A DNA stretch of 64,000 nucleotides from PBB1 sp043738425 (GCA_043738425.1 JAYUGJ010000071.1:72389-136388); one strand, 5' to 3'; positions 45,398 through 55,255 are shown, numbered from the stretch's first letter. A program made the numbers and translations. The notes: a model not told the origin generated them from the sequence alone.

Positions 45398-45907
45398 TTA
45401 ATGGGACGAGTCGGGTTGCGACTGAAGGTGGACGACCAACGCGTCCAACCGCGCGTGGGTCATGAAGCTGCAAATTTGCCGGTCGTTGACCAGCAGTACC
45501 GGCGAATCGGCACACGCACCGAGGCATTCACTTTTTTGCAGCGTGATCAAACCGTCGGCGGTGGTACCGCCTTCGGCAATGCCCAACTTGCTGCACAGGT
45601 GCTGCAGCGCGGCTTGTCCGTCACGCAGCTGACACGGCAAATTGGTGCACACATTGATCTTGAAACGCCCCAGCGGCTGCTGGTTGTACATGTTGTAGAA
45701 GGTGGTGACTTCGTGCACCGCGATCGTCGGCATGCCGAGGTAGACCGCAACATGCGCTTCACTTTCGGCCGACACATAGCCCTGCTCTTGCTGCACGATG
45801 GCCAGGCAGGCCATCACCGCTGACTGACGTTGATCGGCCGGGTACTTGGCCACCTCGCGCGCAAAGCGCTGCAAGGTGGGGGCAGCGAAATAGGCATGCT
45901 CACTCAC
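45398..45907 (-). CDS. nuoE: NADH-quinone oxidoreductase subunit E
   Basis: A 169-residue thioredoxin-like subunit with cluster N1a. Ligands are in CTNLPCQL (C-x4-C) and ECLGAC (C-x3-C). The GTG start at 45907 overlaps the nuoD stop as GTGA, so translation is coupled and there is no better ATG. It partners NuoF. Confidence 0.95.
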   Translation of the reverse strand: MSEHAYFAAPTLQRFAREVAKYPADQRQSAVMACLAIVQQEQGYVSAESEAHVAVYLGMPTIAVHEVTTFYNMYNQQPLGRFKINVCTNLPCQLRDGQAALQHLCSKLGIAEGGTTADGLITLQKSECLGACADSPVLLVNDRQICSFMTHARLDALVVHLQSQPDSSH

Positions 45908-47157
45908 CGGTCGATCTCTCCAAAAACGATATCCATCGTACCGATGACAGCAACCGCGTCGGCGATCATGTGACCGCGTGCCATTTCATCCAGCGCGGCG
46001 AGGTGCGCAAATCCCGGCGCACGGATTTTCAAGCGGTACGGCTTGTTCGCACCGTCGCTGACGATGTAGATACCGAACTCGCCTTTCGGGTGCTCGACCG
46101 CCGCGTAGGCCTCACCTTCGGGCACGTGGAAGCCTTCGGTGAACAGCTTGAAATGATGGATTAACTCTTCCATGCTCGACTTCATGTCGACCCGTGAAGG
46201 CGGTGCCACTTTGTGGTTGTTGGTGATGACCGGCCCCGGGTTCGCGCGCAGCCAATCGACGCACTGCTGGATCATCTTGTTCGACTGGCGCATTTCTTCA
46301 ATGCGCACCAGATAACGGTCGTAGGTGTCTCCGTTCACGCCAACTGGAATGTCGAAATCGAGGTGTTCGTAAATGTCGTAGGGCTGCTTCTTGCGCAGAT
46401 CCCACTCGATGCCCGAGCCGCGCAGCATCGGACCGGTGAAACCGAGATTCAGTGCGCGCTCAGGCGACACGACGCCGATACCGACGGTGCGCTGCTTCCA
46501 GATGCGGTTGTCGGTCAGCAGCGTTTCGTAGTCGTCTACGCACTTCGGAAAGCGTTTGACGAAGTCTTCGATGAAGTCGAGCAGCGAGCCGTGCCGGTTG
46601 TCGTTGAGTGACGCCATGACTTTCGCGTTGCGCACCTTCGACGCTTTGTATTGCGGCATCGCATCAGGCAAATCGCGGTACACCCCGCCCGGCCGAATGT
46701 AGGCCGCGTGCATGCGCGCGCCGGATGCGGCTTCGTACATGTCGAACAGGTCTTCACGCTCGCGGAAGCAGTAGATGAAGATGTTCATCGCACCACAGTC
46801 GAGCCCGTGCGCGCCGAGCCACATCAGGTGGTTCATCAGGCGAGTGATCTCACTGAACATGACGCGGATGTACTGCGCACGTACCGGCACGTCGACACCC
46901 AGCAGCCGCTCGATGGCCAAGCAGTACGCGTGCTCGTTGCACATCATCGACACGTAGTCGAGTCGGTCCATGTAAGGCAATGACTGAATGTAGGTTTTGC
47001 TCTCGGCGAGCTTCTCGGTCGCACGGTGTAGCAGGCCGATGTGCGGATCGGCACGTTGGATGACTTCGCCATCGAGCTCCAAAACCAATCGCAGCACGCC
47101 ATGCGCGGCCGGGTGCTGCGGGCCAAAGTTCAGCGTGTAGTTTTTGATGTCAGCCAT
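45904..47157 (-). CDS. nuoD: NADH-quinone oxidoreductase subunit D
   Basis: A 417-residue subunit related to [NiFe]-hydrogenase large subunits that forms the quinone site with NuoB. Visible are NFGPQHPAAHGVLRLVLELD, HIGLLHRATEKL and DYVSMMCNEHAYCLA. Length is normal. Confidence 0.97.
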   Translation of the reverse strand: MADIKNYTLNFGPQHPAAHGVLRLVLELDGEVIQRADPHIGLLHRATEKLAESKTYIQSLPYMDRLDYVSMMCNEHAYCLAIERLLGVDVPVRAQYIRVMFSEITRLMNHLMWLGAHGLDCGAMNIFIYCFREREDLFDMYEAASGARMHAAYIRPGGVYRDLPDAMPQYKASKVRNAKVMASLNDNRHGSLLDFIEDFVKRFPKCVDDYETLLTDNRIWKQRTVGIGVVSPERALNLGFTGPMLRGSGIEWDLRKKQPYDIYEHLDFDIPVGVNGDTYDRYLVRIEEMRQSNKMIQQCVDWLRANPGPVITNNHKVAPPSRVDMKSSMEELIHHFKLFTEGFHVPEGEAYAAVEHPKGEFGIYIVSDGANKPYRLKIRAPGFAHLAALDEMARGHMIADAVAVIGTMDIVFGEIDR

Positions 47158-47184
47158 GGAGTTCTTTAGCGCGTGTAAGCGCGC

Positions 47185-47781
47185 TCAATGCAGGCCGCCG
47201 TAGTTGCCTTCGCGAATGATGCGCGGCGTGATGTCGCGCGGCTCGATCGTCACCGGCTGGTAGATGACTCGCTTTTTCTCTGGGTCGTAGCGCATCTCAA
47301 CGTGCCCAGCGGTTGGGAAATCCTTGCGGAAAGGGTGGCCGATGAATCCGTAATCAGTGAGGATGCGGCGCAGATCCAGGTGACCTTCGAAAATGATGCC
47401 GTAGAGGTCGAACGCCTCGCGCTCGAACCAGTTCGCCGCGCTCCACACGTCGTTCAACGAGGCGATCGACGGCACATCGTCATCGACGCAAAACACCTTC
47501 AACCGAACCCGCCAGTTGTGGCTGACCGAGAGCAGGTGCGACACCACGCAAAACCGCAGTGCCTCCCAGGGCTCGTCGCGGTAGGCCGAGTAATCGACGC
47601 CACACACATCGATGAGCTGCTCGAACCGCAGGTCGGCGTGGTCGCGCAGCGTCGATGCGACGTTGAGGTAGTCGGCAGCCGCCACCGTGATCGTGATTTC
47701 GCCGCGCTCGGACACCAGCTTTTTCAGGCGCGGCCCCAGAACCGTCTCAAGCGAATGTTGCAGCGTATCGAGGTGGTTCAT
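47185..47781 (-). CDS. nuoC: NADH-quinone oxidoreductase subunit C
   Basis: A 198-residue connecting subunit, separate from NuoD as is usual in betaproteobacteria. The signature ANWFEREAFDLYGI, HLDLRRILTDYGF and GHPFRKDFPTAGHVEMRYD segments are present. ATG 47781 is chosen because upstream codons read into nuoB. Confidence 0.96.
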   Translation of the reverse strand: MNHLDTLQHSLETVLGPRLKKLVSERGEITITVAAADYLNVASTLRDHADLRFEQLIDVCGVDYSAYRDEPWEALRFCVVSHLLSVSHNWRVRLKVFCVDDDVPSIASLNDVWSAANWFEREAFDLYGIIFEGHLDLRRILTDYGFIGHPFRKDFPTAGHVEMRYDPEKKRVIYQPVTIEPRDITPRIIREGNYGGLH

Positions 47782-47822
47782 GGATTGGAAAAAATCGGAA
47801 GGTACGAGAAATGGCTCGCCAA

Positions 47823-48299
47823 TCAGCGGGCGATCGTGTTTTCGCGGCGGATCTTGGTTTGCAATTGCAAGATGCCGTACAGCAGCGCTTCGGCCGTAGG
47901 CGGGCAACCAGGCACGTACACGTCGACCGGCACGATGCGATCGCAGCCGCGCACCACCGAGTAGCTGTAGTGGTAATAGCCGCCACCGTTGGCGCAAGAA
48001 CCCATGCTGAGCACCCAACGCGGCTCGGCCATTTGGTCGTAGACCTTCCGCAACGCAGGCGCCATCTTGTTGCACAGCGTGCCGGCAACGATCATCAAAT
48101 CACTCTGTCTCGGACTTGGGCGAAACAACATTCCAAAACGGTCGATGTCGTAGCGTGCCGCTCCGGCGTGCATCATTTCGACCGCGCAGCACGCAAGCCC
48201 GAACGTCATCGGCCACAACGATCCGGTCTTCGACCAGTTGATCACGGTGTCTAGGCTGGTCGTGACGAAGCCTTCTTTCAGAACGCCTTCAATGCCCAT
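47823..48299 (-). CDS. nuoB: NADH-quinone oxidoreductase subunit B
   Basis: A 158-residue subunit holding cluster N2, the electron donor to quinone. The tandem cysteines are in FGLACCAVEMMH; the other ligands lie in SMGSCANGGGYYH and VPGCPPTAEALLYG. It sits between nuoA and nuoC. Confidence 0.97.
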   Translation of the reverse strand: MGIEGVLKEGFVTTSLDTVINWSKTGSLWPMTFGLACCAVEMMHAGAARYDIDRFGMLFRPSPRQSDLMIVAGTLCNKMAPALRKVYDQMAEPRWVLSMGSCANGGGYYHYSYSVVRGCDRIVPVDVYVPGCPPTAEALLYGILQLQTKIRRENTIAR

Positions 48300-48334
48300 C
48301 GGTTATTGCCCTTCGCCCGTGCCGCGGTGTTTCG

Positions 48335-48694
48335 TCATTCCCAATCGAGTGCACCTTTTTTCCACTCGTAAGCGAAACCGACCACGAGGATGCCGAGGAA
48401 CAACATCATGGCCCAAAAGCCCGCCGCGCCGATTTCGCGCAGTGACACGGCCCAAGGGAAAAGGAATGCAATTTCGAGGTCGAACAAGATGAACAAAATC
48501 GCCACCAAGTAATAGCGGACGTCGAACTTCATCCGCGCGTCCTCGAACGCTTCGAAACCACATTCATAAGGAGAGTTTTTCGCCGCGTCGGGACGCCGAG
48601 GACCCAGCACGAAGCCAATGACTTGCGGCAAAACACCGACTGCGATGCCGACCAAGATAAACAAGATAACCGGCAAATAAGGTTCGAGTTCCAT
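48335..48694 (-). CDS. nuoA: NADH-quinone oxidoreductase subunit A
   Basis: A 119-residue membrane subunit with three helices; YECGFEAFEDARMKFDVRYY is the conserved quinone-site loop. It is the first nuo gene, 56 bp downstream of the tRNA-Leu gene on the same strand with no terminator visible between them. Confidence 0.96.
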   Translation of the reverse strand: MELEPYLPVILFILVGIAVGVLPQVIGFVLGPRRPDAAKNSPYECGFEAFEDARMKFDVRYYLVAILFILFDLEIAFLFPWAVSLREIGAAGFWAMMLFLGILVVGFAYEWKKGALDWE

Positions 48695-48750
48695 AGCGCT
48701 TTGGGGTCGATCAACCCTTGAACTGTGCGTTCACGGTATCTGCAAATTCA

Positions 48751-48835
48751 TGGTGCCGACGGCGAGACTCGAACTCGCACAGCTTTCGCCACTACCCCCT
48801 CAAGATAGCGTGTCTACCAATTTCACCACGTCGGC
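48751..48835 (-). tRNA. tRNA-Leu (anticodon GAG), CCA encoded
   Basis: Read on the minus strand, an 85-base cloverleaf starts GCCGACG and pairs with CGTCGGC plus A and an encoded CCA at 48751-48753. The anticodon stem CTATC/GGTAG closes the loop TTGAGGG, giving GAG. A long variable arm (GGCGAAAGC region) and the GTTCGAGTC T loop mark a class II leucine tRNA. It decodes CUC/CUU. It sits between secG and nuoA, all on one strand. Confidence 0.96.
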
Positions 48836-49001
48836 AAGGTACAACTAATTCGGTTGTCGACCACCCAATTTGCGCGAGGAAACGCAGTTTTCGACAGCCT
48901 CAAATTCTAACGCCAAGGCGCATCGACCTGGCCTGCCAAAATGGCAGCGTTCCTGCACTTGATAGCCGATCACCGTCGCCCGAATCGGCTCGGCCACCGG
49001 G

Positions 49002-49493
49002 TCACTTTGAAGGAATATTGGAAGGGATGGTGGCCGCACCAGATGCGGCTGTTGCGGGCAGCGAGGTTGGCACTGCGGTAGACACCGCCGCTGCGGCAGA
49101 CGCACCCACCGAGGCGCTTGGAATTTGTTCGACGTTGGTAGCGCTTGCCGCACCACCGATAACCGCCGCTGCCGATGCGCTGCTGGCAGCAGTGGCAGCT
49201 GCCGGAGCAGATATCGCTGGGCGATCCAGCACGCTGGTGGCCGCAACTCGCGAGCGGTCGTTCGACAGATACGCCAAAAAAAGCGTGCATGAAAAAAATA
49301 TTGCCGCGCACACCGCAGTCGACCGCGACAGGAAATTGGCACTGCCGGTAGCGCCAAACAAACTGCCCGAGGCACCACTGCCGAATGAGGCCCCCATGTC
49401 GGCACCTTTGCCGTGCTGCACCAGCACCAAACCAATCATCGCCAGTGCTGCAAGGATTTGGATTGCAACCACCGCGTTCGCCATCAAATTCAT
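49002..49493 (-). CDS. secG: Preprotein translocase subunit SecG
   Basis: A 163-residue SecYEG accessory membrane protein. The core two-helix part (IQILAALAMIGLVLVQHGKG, ADMGASFGSGASGSLFGATG, SANFLSRSTAV) is diagnostic. The last about 70 residues form an Ala/Ser/Val-rich tail typical in composition but not conserved in sequence. It follows tpiA immediately on the same strand. Confidence 0.94.
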   Translation of the reverse strand: MNLMANAVVAIQILAALAMIGLVLVQHGKGADMGASFGSGASGSLFGATGSANFLSRSTAVCAAIFFSCTLFLAYLSNDRSRVAATSVLDRPAISAPAAATAASSASAAAVIGGAASATNVEQIPSASVGASAAAAVSTAVPTSLPATAASGAATIPSNIPSK

Positions 49494-49495
49494 GT

Positions 49496-50314
49496 TCAGT
49501 ACTTTCCAGAAGACGCCGATGCGGCCAAGGCGGCCGCGCGGCAGATAACAGAAAACTCAAGCGCGTTCAAAGACGCGCCACCGACCAGTCCACCGTCTAC
49601 ATCGGGCTGCGCAAAAAGCGCCGCCGCGCTGGCCGCCGTCACACTGCCGCCGTACAGGAGCCGCATGCTGCGCGCCTGGGTGCTGGCCGCACATAGTTGC
49701 GCACGCAGCACGGAGTGCACGGCCTGGGCCTGCTCCGGCGTGGCGGTGACGCCGGTGCCTATCGCCCAAATCGGCTCATACGCCACCGCGATTTGCGACA
49801 CGCAGTGACCGAGCGTGTGAATAACCGCAGACAGCTGCCGCTTCACCACGGCGACCGTCTGCTGCGCGTCACGTTCGCTGGCGGTTTCGCCAACACACAC
49901 GATGGGCGTCAAGCCGTGGGCCAATGCCATCTTGGCCTTGTTCGCAACGGCTTGGTCCGACTCGGCATGCAGCGTTCGTCGCTCCGAGTGACCAACGATC
50001 ACGTACTGGCAGCCAAACTCGGCCAACATGGCAGCAGCTACCTCGCCGGTGTAGGCACCGCGCTCGTGTTCGGAGCAGTCTTGCGCGCCCCAACCGATGC
50101 CACTGCCTTGCAACGACAACGCCACCTCGGTCAGGTACGGGGCGGCGCAGCACACGCCAACATCGGCATCGAACGGCGCGGCTGATCGCAGCGCTGCCAA
50201 CAGCTCGACACTCGATACGCGCGACCCATTCATCTTCCAATTTCCCACCACCAGCGCGCGGCGGTTTGGCTGACCGTCCAACGCGGTCGTCATATTCGGC
50301 GGCACGGTCACCAT
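49496..50314 (-). CDS. tpiA: Triose-phosphate isomerase
   Basis: Interconverts dihydroxyacetone phosphate and glyceraldehyde 3-phosphate. Catalytic residues appear as VGNWKMNG (Lys), IVGHSERR (His) and VAYEPIWAIGTG (Glu), followed by the phosphate loop YGGSV. From ATG 50314 (overlapping the qor stop by 7 bp) the protein has 272 residues; ATG 50293 gives 265, closer to relatives. The stop is 2 bp before the secG start. Confidence 0.96.
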   Translation of the reverse strand: MVTVPPNMTTALDGQPNRRALVVGNWKMNGSRVSSVELLAALRSAAPFDADVGVCCAAPYLTEVALSLQGSGIGWGAQDCSEHERGAYTGEVAAAMLAEFGCQYVIVGHSERRTLHAESDQAVANKAKMALAHGLTPIVCVGETASERDAQQTVAVVKRQLSAVIHTLGHCVSQIAVAYEPIWAIGTGVTATPEQAQAVHSVLRAQLCAASTQARSMRLLYGGSVTAASAAALFAQPDVDGGLVGGASLNALEFSVICRAAALAASASSGKY

Positions 50315-51294
50315 GACAACACCAACTTTCCTATGTGCTGGTTTGATTCCATCAGCGCGTGCGCCTGTGCGGCTTCGGCTGCCGGAAAGGTTTTGAAAAC
50401 CACCGGTTTCACCCGACCGGCCTCAAGCCAGCGCCACGCTACCGCACGCAAATCACGCGCGATGGCCGACTTGAATTCGACCGACCGCGCCCGCAAGGTC
50501 GAACCGGTGATGGTGAGACGACGCATCAATAAACGCGCCGCATCGAACTGCGCAGCGGCACCGCCTTGCACTGCAATAACGACCACGCGACCGTCGACGG
50601 CCAGGCAGTTCAGCCCGCGCGCGATGTAGTCACCAGCCACCATGTCCAGGATGACATCGACGCCGCGTCCCGCAGTGATGCGGTTAACCGCGTCGACAAA
50701 ATCCTCGCTGCGGTAATTGATGGCATGTTGCGCACCGAGCGCAAGGCAGGCGGCAGCTTTCACATCGGAGCCCACGGTGACCAGCACGGTGGCACCGGCA
50801 GCGCGCGCGAGCTGGATCGCCGCCACACCGATGCCGCTGCTGCCGCCGTGAATCAACAACGTTTCTCCAGAGCGCAAACCGGCCCGGTTGAACAGGTTCG
50901 ACCAGACGGTGAAATACGTTTCAGGCAGGCTGGCAGCTTCGATATCGGTGAGGCCCGCGGGCACCGGCAAACATTGGCCCACCGGTGCGGCGCAGGTTTC
51001 TGCGTAGCCACCGCCGGCGACCAGTGCGCACACGCGGTCCCCGATATGCAGCTCGGCCGCACGCAGGGCGTCCGCATCGCCGGACACGATCACACCGGCC
51101 ACCTCCAGCCCGGGCAGATCAGACACACCAGCCGGTGCGGGGTACACGCCCTTGCGTTGCAACACATCGGGGCGGTTGATGCCCGAGGCCGCCACCGCGA
51201 TCAATGCCTCACCAACGCCCGCAGCGGGCGCAGGACGTTCGGTCAGCCGAAGTACGTCGGGTGGCCCGAAGGTGCTGATTTCAATGGCTTTCAT
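50308..51294 (-). CDS. NAD(P)H quinone oxidoreductase, zinc-less MDR family
   Basis: A 328-residue medium-chain reductase of the quinone oxidoreductase/PIG3 type. It starts MKAIEISTFGPPDVLRLTER and has the nucleotide motif LIHGGSSGIGVAAIQLARAA and LNCLAVDGRVVVIA. Zinc ligands are absent. It overlaps tpiA and precedes it, a common order in Burkholderiales. Physiological substrate is unknown. Confidence 0.88.
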   Translation of the reverse strand: MKAIEISTFGPPDVLRLTERPAPAAGVGEALIAVAASGINRPDVLQRKGVYPAPAGVSDLPGLEVAGVIVSGDADALRAAELHIGDRVCALVAGGGYAETCAAPVGQCLPVPAGLTDIEAASLPETYFTVWSNLFNRAGLRSGETLLIHGGSSGIGVAAIQLARAAGATVLVTVGSDVKAAACLALGAQHAINYRSEDFVDAVNRITAGRGVDVILDMVAGDYIARGLNCLAVDGRVVVIAVQGGAAAQFDAARLLMRRLTITGSTLRARSVEFKSAIARDLRAVAWRWLEAGRVKPVVFKTFPAAEAAQAHALMESNQHIGKLVLSW

Positions 51295-51401
51295 CGCGCT
51301 TCATAGGGTTTCAATCGCCACTTGCAACCGAGCGCCAGGCGATTAAACACCTGGCCCCGGCGCAATCGTGCCGCGTCGTGTGCCGTCAACGGGTGCGCCG
51401 C

Positions 51402-53531
51402 TTACTCGTGCCCGCCAGGCGTCGCCGCTGGCTGCTGATCGCGGTCGATCAGCGCCTTCATCGACAGCTTGACGCGGCCTTTCTCGTCGGTCTCCATCAC
51501 TTTGACCTTGACGATCTGGCCTTCACTTAAAAAGTCGGTGACTTTTTCGACACGCTGGTGCGCGATCTGGCTGATATGCAGCAAACCGTCTTTGCCCGGC
51601 AGCAAATTGATCAACGCGCCGAAGTCCAAAATCTTGACCACCGGGCCTTCGTAGACCTTGCCGATTTCGACCTCGGCAGTGATTTCTTCGATGCGTTTTT
51701 TCGCATGCGCTGCCTTGTCGGCGTCGGTCGATGCGATGGTGATCGTGCCGTCTTCACCGATATCGATCGTGGTGCCGGTTTCTTCGGTCAATGCGCGGAT
51801 CGTGGCACCACCCTTGCCGATGATGTCGCGGATTTTTTCCGGGTTGATCTTCATCGTGTACAGGCGCGGCGCGAACTGCGAGACCTCGGTATTCGCCGTG
51901 CCCATCGCCTCGACCATCTTGCTCAAAATGTGCAGCCGGGCTTCTTTGGCCTGCGCCAAAGCGACCTGCATGATCTCTTTCGTGATGCCCTGGATCTTGA
52001 TATCCATTTGCAGCGCGGTCACACCGGCGGTGGTGCCGGCGACTTTGAAATCCATGTCGCCCAAGTGATCTTCGTCGCCCAGGATATCGGTCAACACTGC
52101 AAACCGGTTGGCATCTTTGATCAGACCCATCGCAATACCGGCCACATGCGCTTTCAGTGGCACACCGGCGTCCATCAGGGCCAAGCAGCCGCCGCATACC
52201 GACGCCATCGACGACGATCCGTTCGACTCGGTGATTTCGGACACGACACGCATCGAGTACGGGAAGTCAGCACGGTCAGGCAGCACGGCAACCAGCGCGC
52301 GCTTGGCCAAGCGGCCGTGGCCGATTTCGCGGCGTTTCGGTGTGCCCACACGGCCGGTTTCGCCGGTCGCGAATGGAGGCATGTTGTAGTGCAGCATGAA
52401 GTGGTCGCTGTACTCACCGGCCAGTGCATCGATCTTTTGCGAATCGCGGTCGGTGCCCAGAGTCGCAGCCACCAATGCCTGGGTTTCGCCGCGGGTGAAC
52501 AGCGACGAGCCGTGCACGCGCGGCAGCACGCCGTTGCGAATTTCAATTTGCCGCACGGTGCGCGTGTCGCGGCCGTCGATACGCGGCTCGCCCGACAAAA
52601 TCTGGCTGCGCACAATCTTCGCTTCTATGTCGAACAGCACGTTGTCGACTTTGACTTTGTCGACCGCCGAGCCATCGTCAGACAACGCCGCTAGGGTGGC
52701 CGCCGTGACGTCGCGGGTGGCGTGCGTGCGGGCTTGTTTCGAGCGGATTTGGTACGCCGCGCGCAATGGTGCTTCGGCCAACGCAGTGACCTTGGCGATG
52801 AATGCGTCGTCTTTGGCTGGAGCGCTCCAGTCCCATGCTGGTTTGCCTGCATCACGCACCAAATCGTTGATAGCGGCGATGGCCACCTTGCACTGGTCGT
52901 GGCCGAAAACGATGCCAGCCAGCATGATTTCTTCGCTCAGCTGTTTGGCTTCCGACTCGACCATCAACACCGCCGCTTGGGTGCCCGCGACCACCAAGTC
53001 CATGTGCGAGTGGAGCAGCTGCGTTTTGCCTGGGTTCAACACATATTCACCGTTGACGTAGCCGACGCGCGCCGCGCCGATCGGACCGTCGAACGGGATG
53101 CCTGAAATCGCCAACGCAGCGCTGGCGCCGATCAGTGCGGCGATGTCGGCCGACACTTCCGGATTCAACGACATCACGTGCACCACCACCTGCACTTCGT
53201 TGTAGAAGCCTTCGGGGAACAGCGGGCGCAATGGCCGGTCGATCAGGCGCGAGGTCAGCGTTTCCAGCTCGCTCGGGCGGCCTTCGCGTTTAAAGAAACT
53301 GCCCGGAATCTTTCCTGCAGCGTAGGTTTTTTCGAGGTAATCGACCGTCAGCGGGAAAAAATCCTGCCCCGGCTTGGCGTTCTTGGCACCGACCACGGTG
53401 GCCAGCACCACGGTGTCTTCAATATTGACCAGCACCGCACCGCCGGCTTGGCGTGCGATTTCGCCGGTTTCCAGCACCACGGTGTGCTGGCCCCATTGGA
53501 ATGTTTTACTGACTTTTTGGAACATGCTCAT
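51402..53531 (-). CDS. pnp: Polynucleotide phosphorylase
   Basis: A 709-residue 3'-5' exoribonuclease and degradosome component. It has two RNase PH domains (MFQKVSKTFQWGQHTVVLET start; the second with VASVCGGCLALMDAGVP), then KH (IRDIIGKGGATIRALTEETG) and S1 (GKVYEGPVVKILDFGALINL) domains. ATG 53531 with GGAGAG upstream. It is downstream of rpsO; the intervening hairpin suggests the usual rpsO-pnp read-through and RNase III control. Confidence 0.97.
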   Translation of the reverse strand: MSMFQKVSKTFQWGQHTVVLETGEIARQAGGAVLVNIEDTVVLATVVGAKNAKPGQDFFPLTVDYLEKTYAAGKIPGSFFKREGRPSELETLTSRLIDRPLRPLFPEGFYNEVQVVVHVMSLNPEVSADIAALIGASAALAISGIPFDGPIGAARVGYVNGEYVLNPGKTQLLHSHMDLVVAGTQAAVLMVESEAKQLSEEIMLAGIVFGHDQCKVAIAAINDLVRDAGKPAWDWSAPAKDDAFIAKVTALAEAPLRAAYQIRSKQARTHATRDVTAATLAALSDDGSAVDKVKVDNVLFDIEAKIVRSQILSGEPRIDGRDTRTVRQIEIRNGVLPRVHGSSLFTRGETQALVAATLGTDRDSQKIDALAGEYSDHFMLHYNMPPFATGETGRVGTPKRREIGHGRLAKRALVAVLPDRADFPYSMRVVSEITESNGSSSMASVCGGCLALMDAGVPLKAHVAGIAMGLIKDANRFAVLTDILGDEDHLGDMDFKVAGTTAGVTALQMDIKIQGITKEIMQVALAQAKEARLHILSKMVEAMGTANTEVSQFAPRLYTMKINPEKIRDIIGKGGATIRALTEETGTTIDIGEDGTITIASTDADKAAHAKKRIEEITAEVEIGKVYEGPVVKILDFGALINLLPGKDGLLHISQIAHQRVEKVTDFLSEGQIVKVKVMETDEKGRVKLSMKALIDRDQQPAATPGGHE

Positions 53532-53680
53532 GTGTCTCTCCGGTTGACATCAACGCCTTGCGGGTGGCGCCTTCGAACCCAGAGCTGCGACAACCTGGCG
53601 CGATGCCATTCCAGCGGCGTTCGGCAAAAAACACAGTTGGAATGACACATCGTCATCAGTGGGTGCCCGGCTCAAACGAG

Positions 53681-53714
53681 AAGAGCCTGTGCTGGCGTGT
53701 CCAGACAGGCTCTT
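53681..53714 (-). terminator. rpsO-pnp intergenic hairpin (terminator or processing site)
   Basis: Read on the minus strand, AAGAGCCTGT pairs exactly with ACAGGCTCTT, and inside it CTGG pairs with CCAG, a tall stem followed by CTCGTTTG. It lies 17 bp after the rpsO stop. The weak T tract suggests partial termination, or an RNase III site as in enteric rpsO-pnp. Confidence 0.7.
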
Positions 53715-53730
53715 TGCATCTATCGACTGT

Positions 53731-54000
53731 TTACTTACGCAGACCCAGCTTTTGAATCAACGCGAGGTAGCGGTCAGCGTCGCGGTCTTTCAGGTAGGCC
53801 AACAAGCTTTTGCGTGTGTTGACCATCTTTAACAACCCGCGGCGGCCATGGTGGTCTTTCATGTGCGCTTTGAAATGCGGTGCCAGCTCGTTGATGCGCG
53901 CGGTAAGCAGCGCGACTTGAACCTCAGGAGACCCGGTGTCGTTGGCACTGCGGGCATTGGCTTTGACGATGATGGCCTTTTCGGCGACGGTAGCGGTCAT
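53731..54000 (-). CDS. rpsO: 30S ribosomal protein S15
   Basis: An 89-residue primary rRNA-binding protein. DTGSPEVQVALLTARINELA and HHGRRGLLKMVNTRKSLLAY are diagnostic. ATG 54000 has AGGAAA upstream and gives the standard length; ATG 54018 would add six residues. It is transcribed with pnp. Confidence 0.97.
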   Translation of the reverse strand: MTATVAEKAIIVKANARSANDTGSPEVQVALLTARINELAPHFKAHMKDHHGRRGLLKMVNTRKSLLAYLKDRDADRYLALIQKLGLRK

Positions 54001-54143
54001 GGTGTTTCCTGTGTGCATAACCGGGCCCGTCGATCGTGGCGGTCGGTCTGCGTTGGTGACTTGCGGCCGCGGGTGAAACTACCTGCGCCGTGCTCTGAAA
54101 CTTGGTGATTCTTCGGCACCAAAGCCATTCGATTGTAGCCCGC

Positions 54144-55175
54144 TCAAGACGCCGCCAGTGGCCATCTTGGGCGCACATTGAAATCATGGTCGCGGCGCAA
54201 TTCAGCCCGGTTTTGCTGCCAGCGCATGGCGGCCGCCAACGCAATCATTGCGCCGTTGTCGGTGCACAGCGCCAGCTCGGGATAGTGCAGCTTGAACCGA
54301 TGCCGCGCGCCTTCAGAACCCAGCTGTGCGCGCAACAACGCGTTCGCCCCAACGCCGCCGGCCACCACCAGCCGATCCAGCCCGGTCAGTCGCAATGCCG
54401 CCACCGATTTACGCACCAGCACCTCGACGATGGCGGCTTGCGTGCTGGCGGCCAGATCGGCCCGGTCTTCGGTGGTCGGCTCGGGCCCAAGTTTGCGCAA
54501 GGCCACCATCACCGCGGTTTTCAGCCCGGCAAATGAAAAGTCCAGGTCGCCGCTGTGCAGCATCGGACGCGGCAGCTTAAAGCGTGTGGGGTCGCCGCGG
54601 TGTGCCAGTTCGGCCAACGCTGGACCGCCGGGATACCCGAGGCCGAGCAATTTGGCCGACTTGTCGAACGCTTCGCCCGCCGCATCGTCGATGGTTTCGC
54701 CGAGCAAGCCATAAACGCCCACCGCGTCGACGCGCATCAATTGCGTATGACCACCCGACACCAGCAGCGCGACGAACGGGAACACCGGCGCATCGGCGCT
54801 GAAAAATGGCGACAGCAAGTGCCCCTCGAGGTGATGCACGCCAACCACCGGTTTGGCCAGCGCCGCCGCCAGTGCACACGCCACACCCGCACCAACCAGC
54901 AACGCGCCGGCCAGCCCCGGGCCCTGCGTATACGCGATCACATCGACATCGCCGAGCGCAGCGCCCGCATCGGCCAGCACCTGGCGCGCAAGCGGGACCA
55001 CGCGGCGGATGTGGTCGCGCGACGCCAGCTCGGGCACCACCCCACCGTAGGCGTGGTGCATGTCGATTTGGCTATGCAGCGCCTGCGCGCGCAGCTGCGG
55101 CGTACCGGTTGCCTGCGCTTCGACAAGGGCCACGCCGGTTTCATCGCACGACGACTCGATACCCAGAAAATTCAT
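54144..55175 (-). CDS. tsaD: tRNA N6-adenosine threonylcarbamoyltransferase TsaD
   Basis: A 343-residue ASKHA-fold enzyme needed for t6A37 in ANN-decoding tRNAs. It starts MNFLGIESSCDETGVALVE. The metal-binding histidines lie in VHHLEGHLLSP, and VAGGVGANALLR is the conserved C-terminal loop. It is followed by rpsO on the same strand and is divergent from the ANTAR regulator (80-bp gap). Confidence 0.96.
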   Translation of the reverse strand: MNFLGIESSCDETGVALVEAQATGTPQLRAQALHSQIDMHHAYGGVVPELASRDHIRRVVPLARQVLADAGAALGDVDVIAYTQGPGLAGALLVGAGVACALAAALAKPVVGVHHLEGHLLSPFFSADAPVFPFVALLVSGGHTQLMRVDAVGVYGLLGETIDDAAGEAFDKSAKLLGLGYPGGPALAELAHRGDPTRFKLPRPMLHSGDLDFSFAGLKTAVMVALRKLGPEPTTEDRADLAASTQAAIVEVLVRKSVAALRLTGLDRLVVAGGVGANALLRAQLGSEGARHRFKLHYPELALCTDNGAMIALAAAMRWQQNRAELRRDHDFNVRPRWPLAAS

Positions 55176-55255
55176 GCTTTAAGTGTAGGCGGCGGCTCAC
55201 CTTGCGGCATGCGACACGCAGGCATGCTGGCGCGCGATTTGCATACGCACGACGC

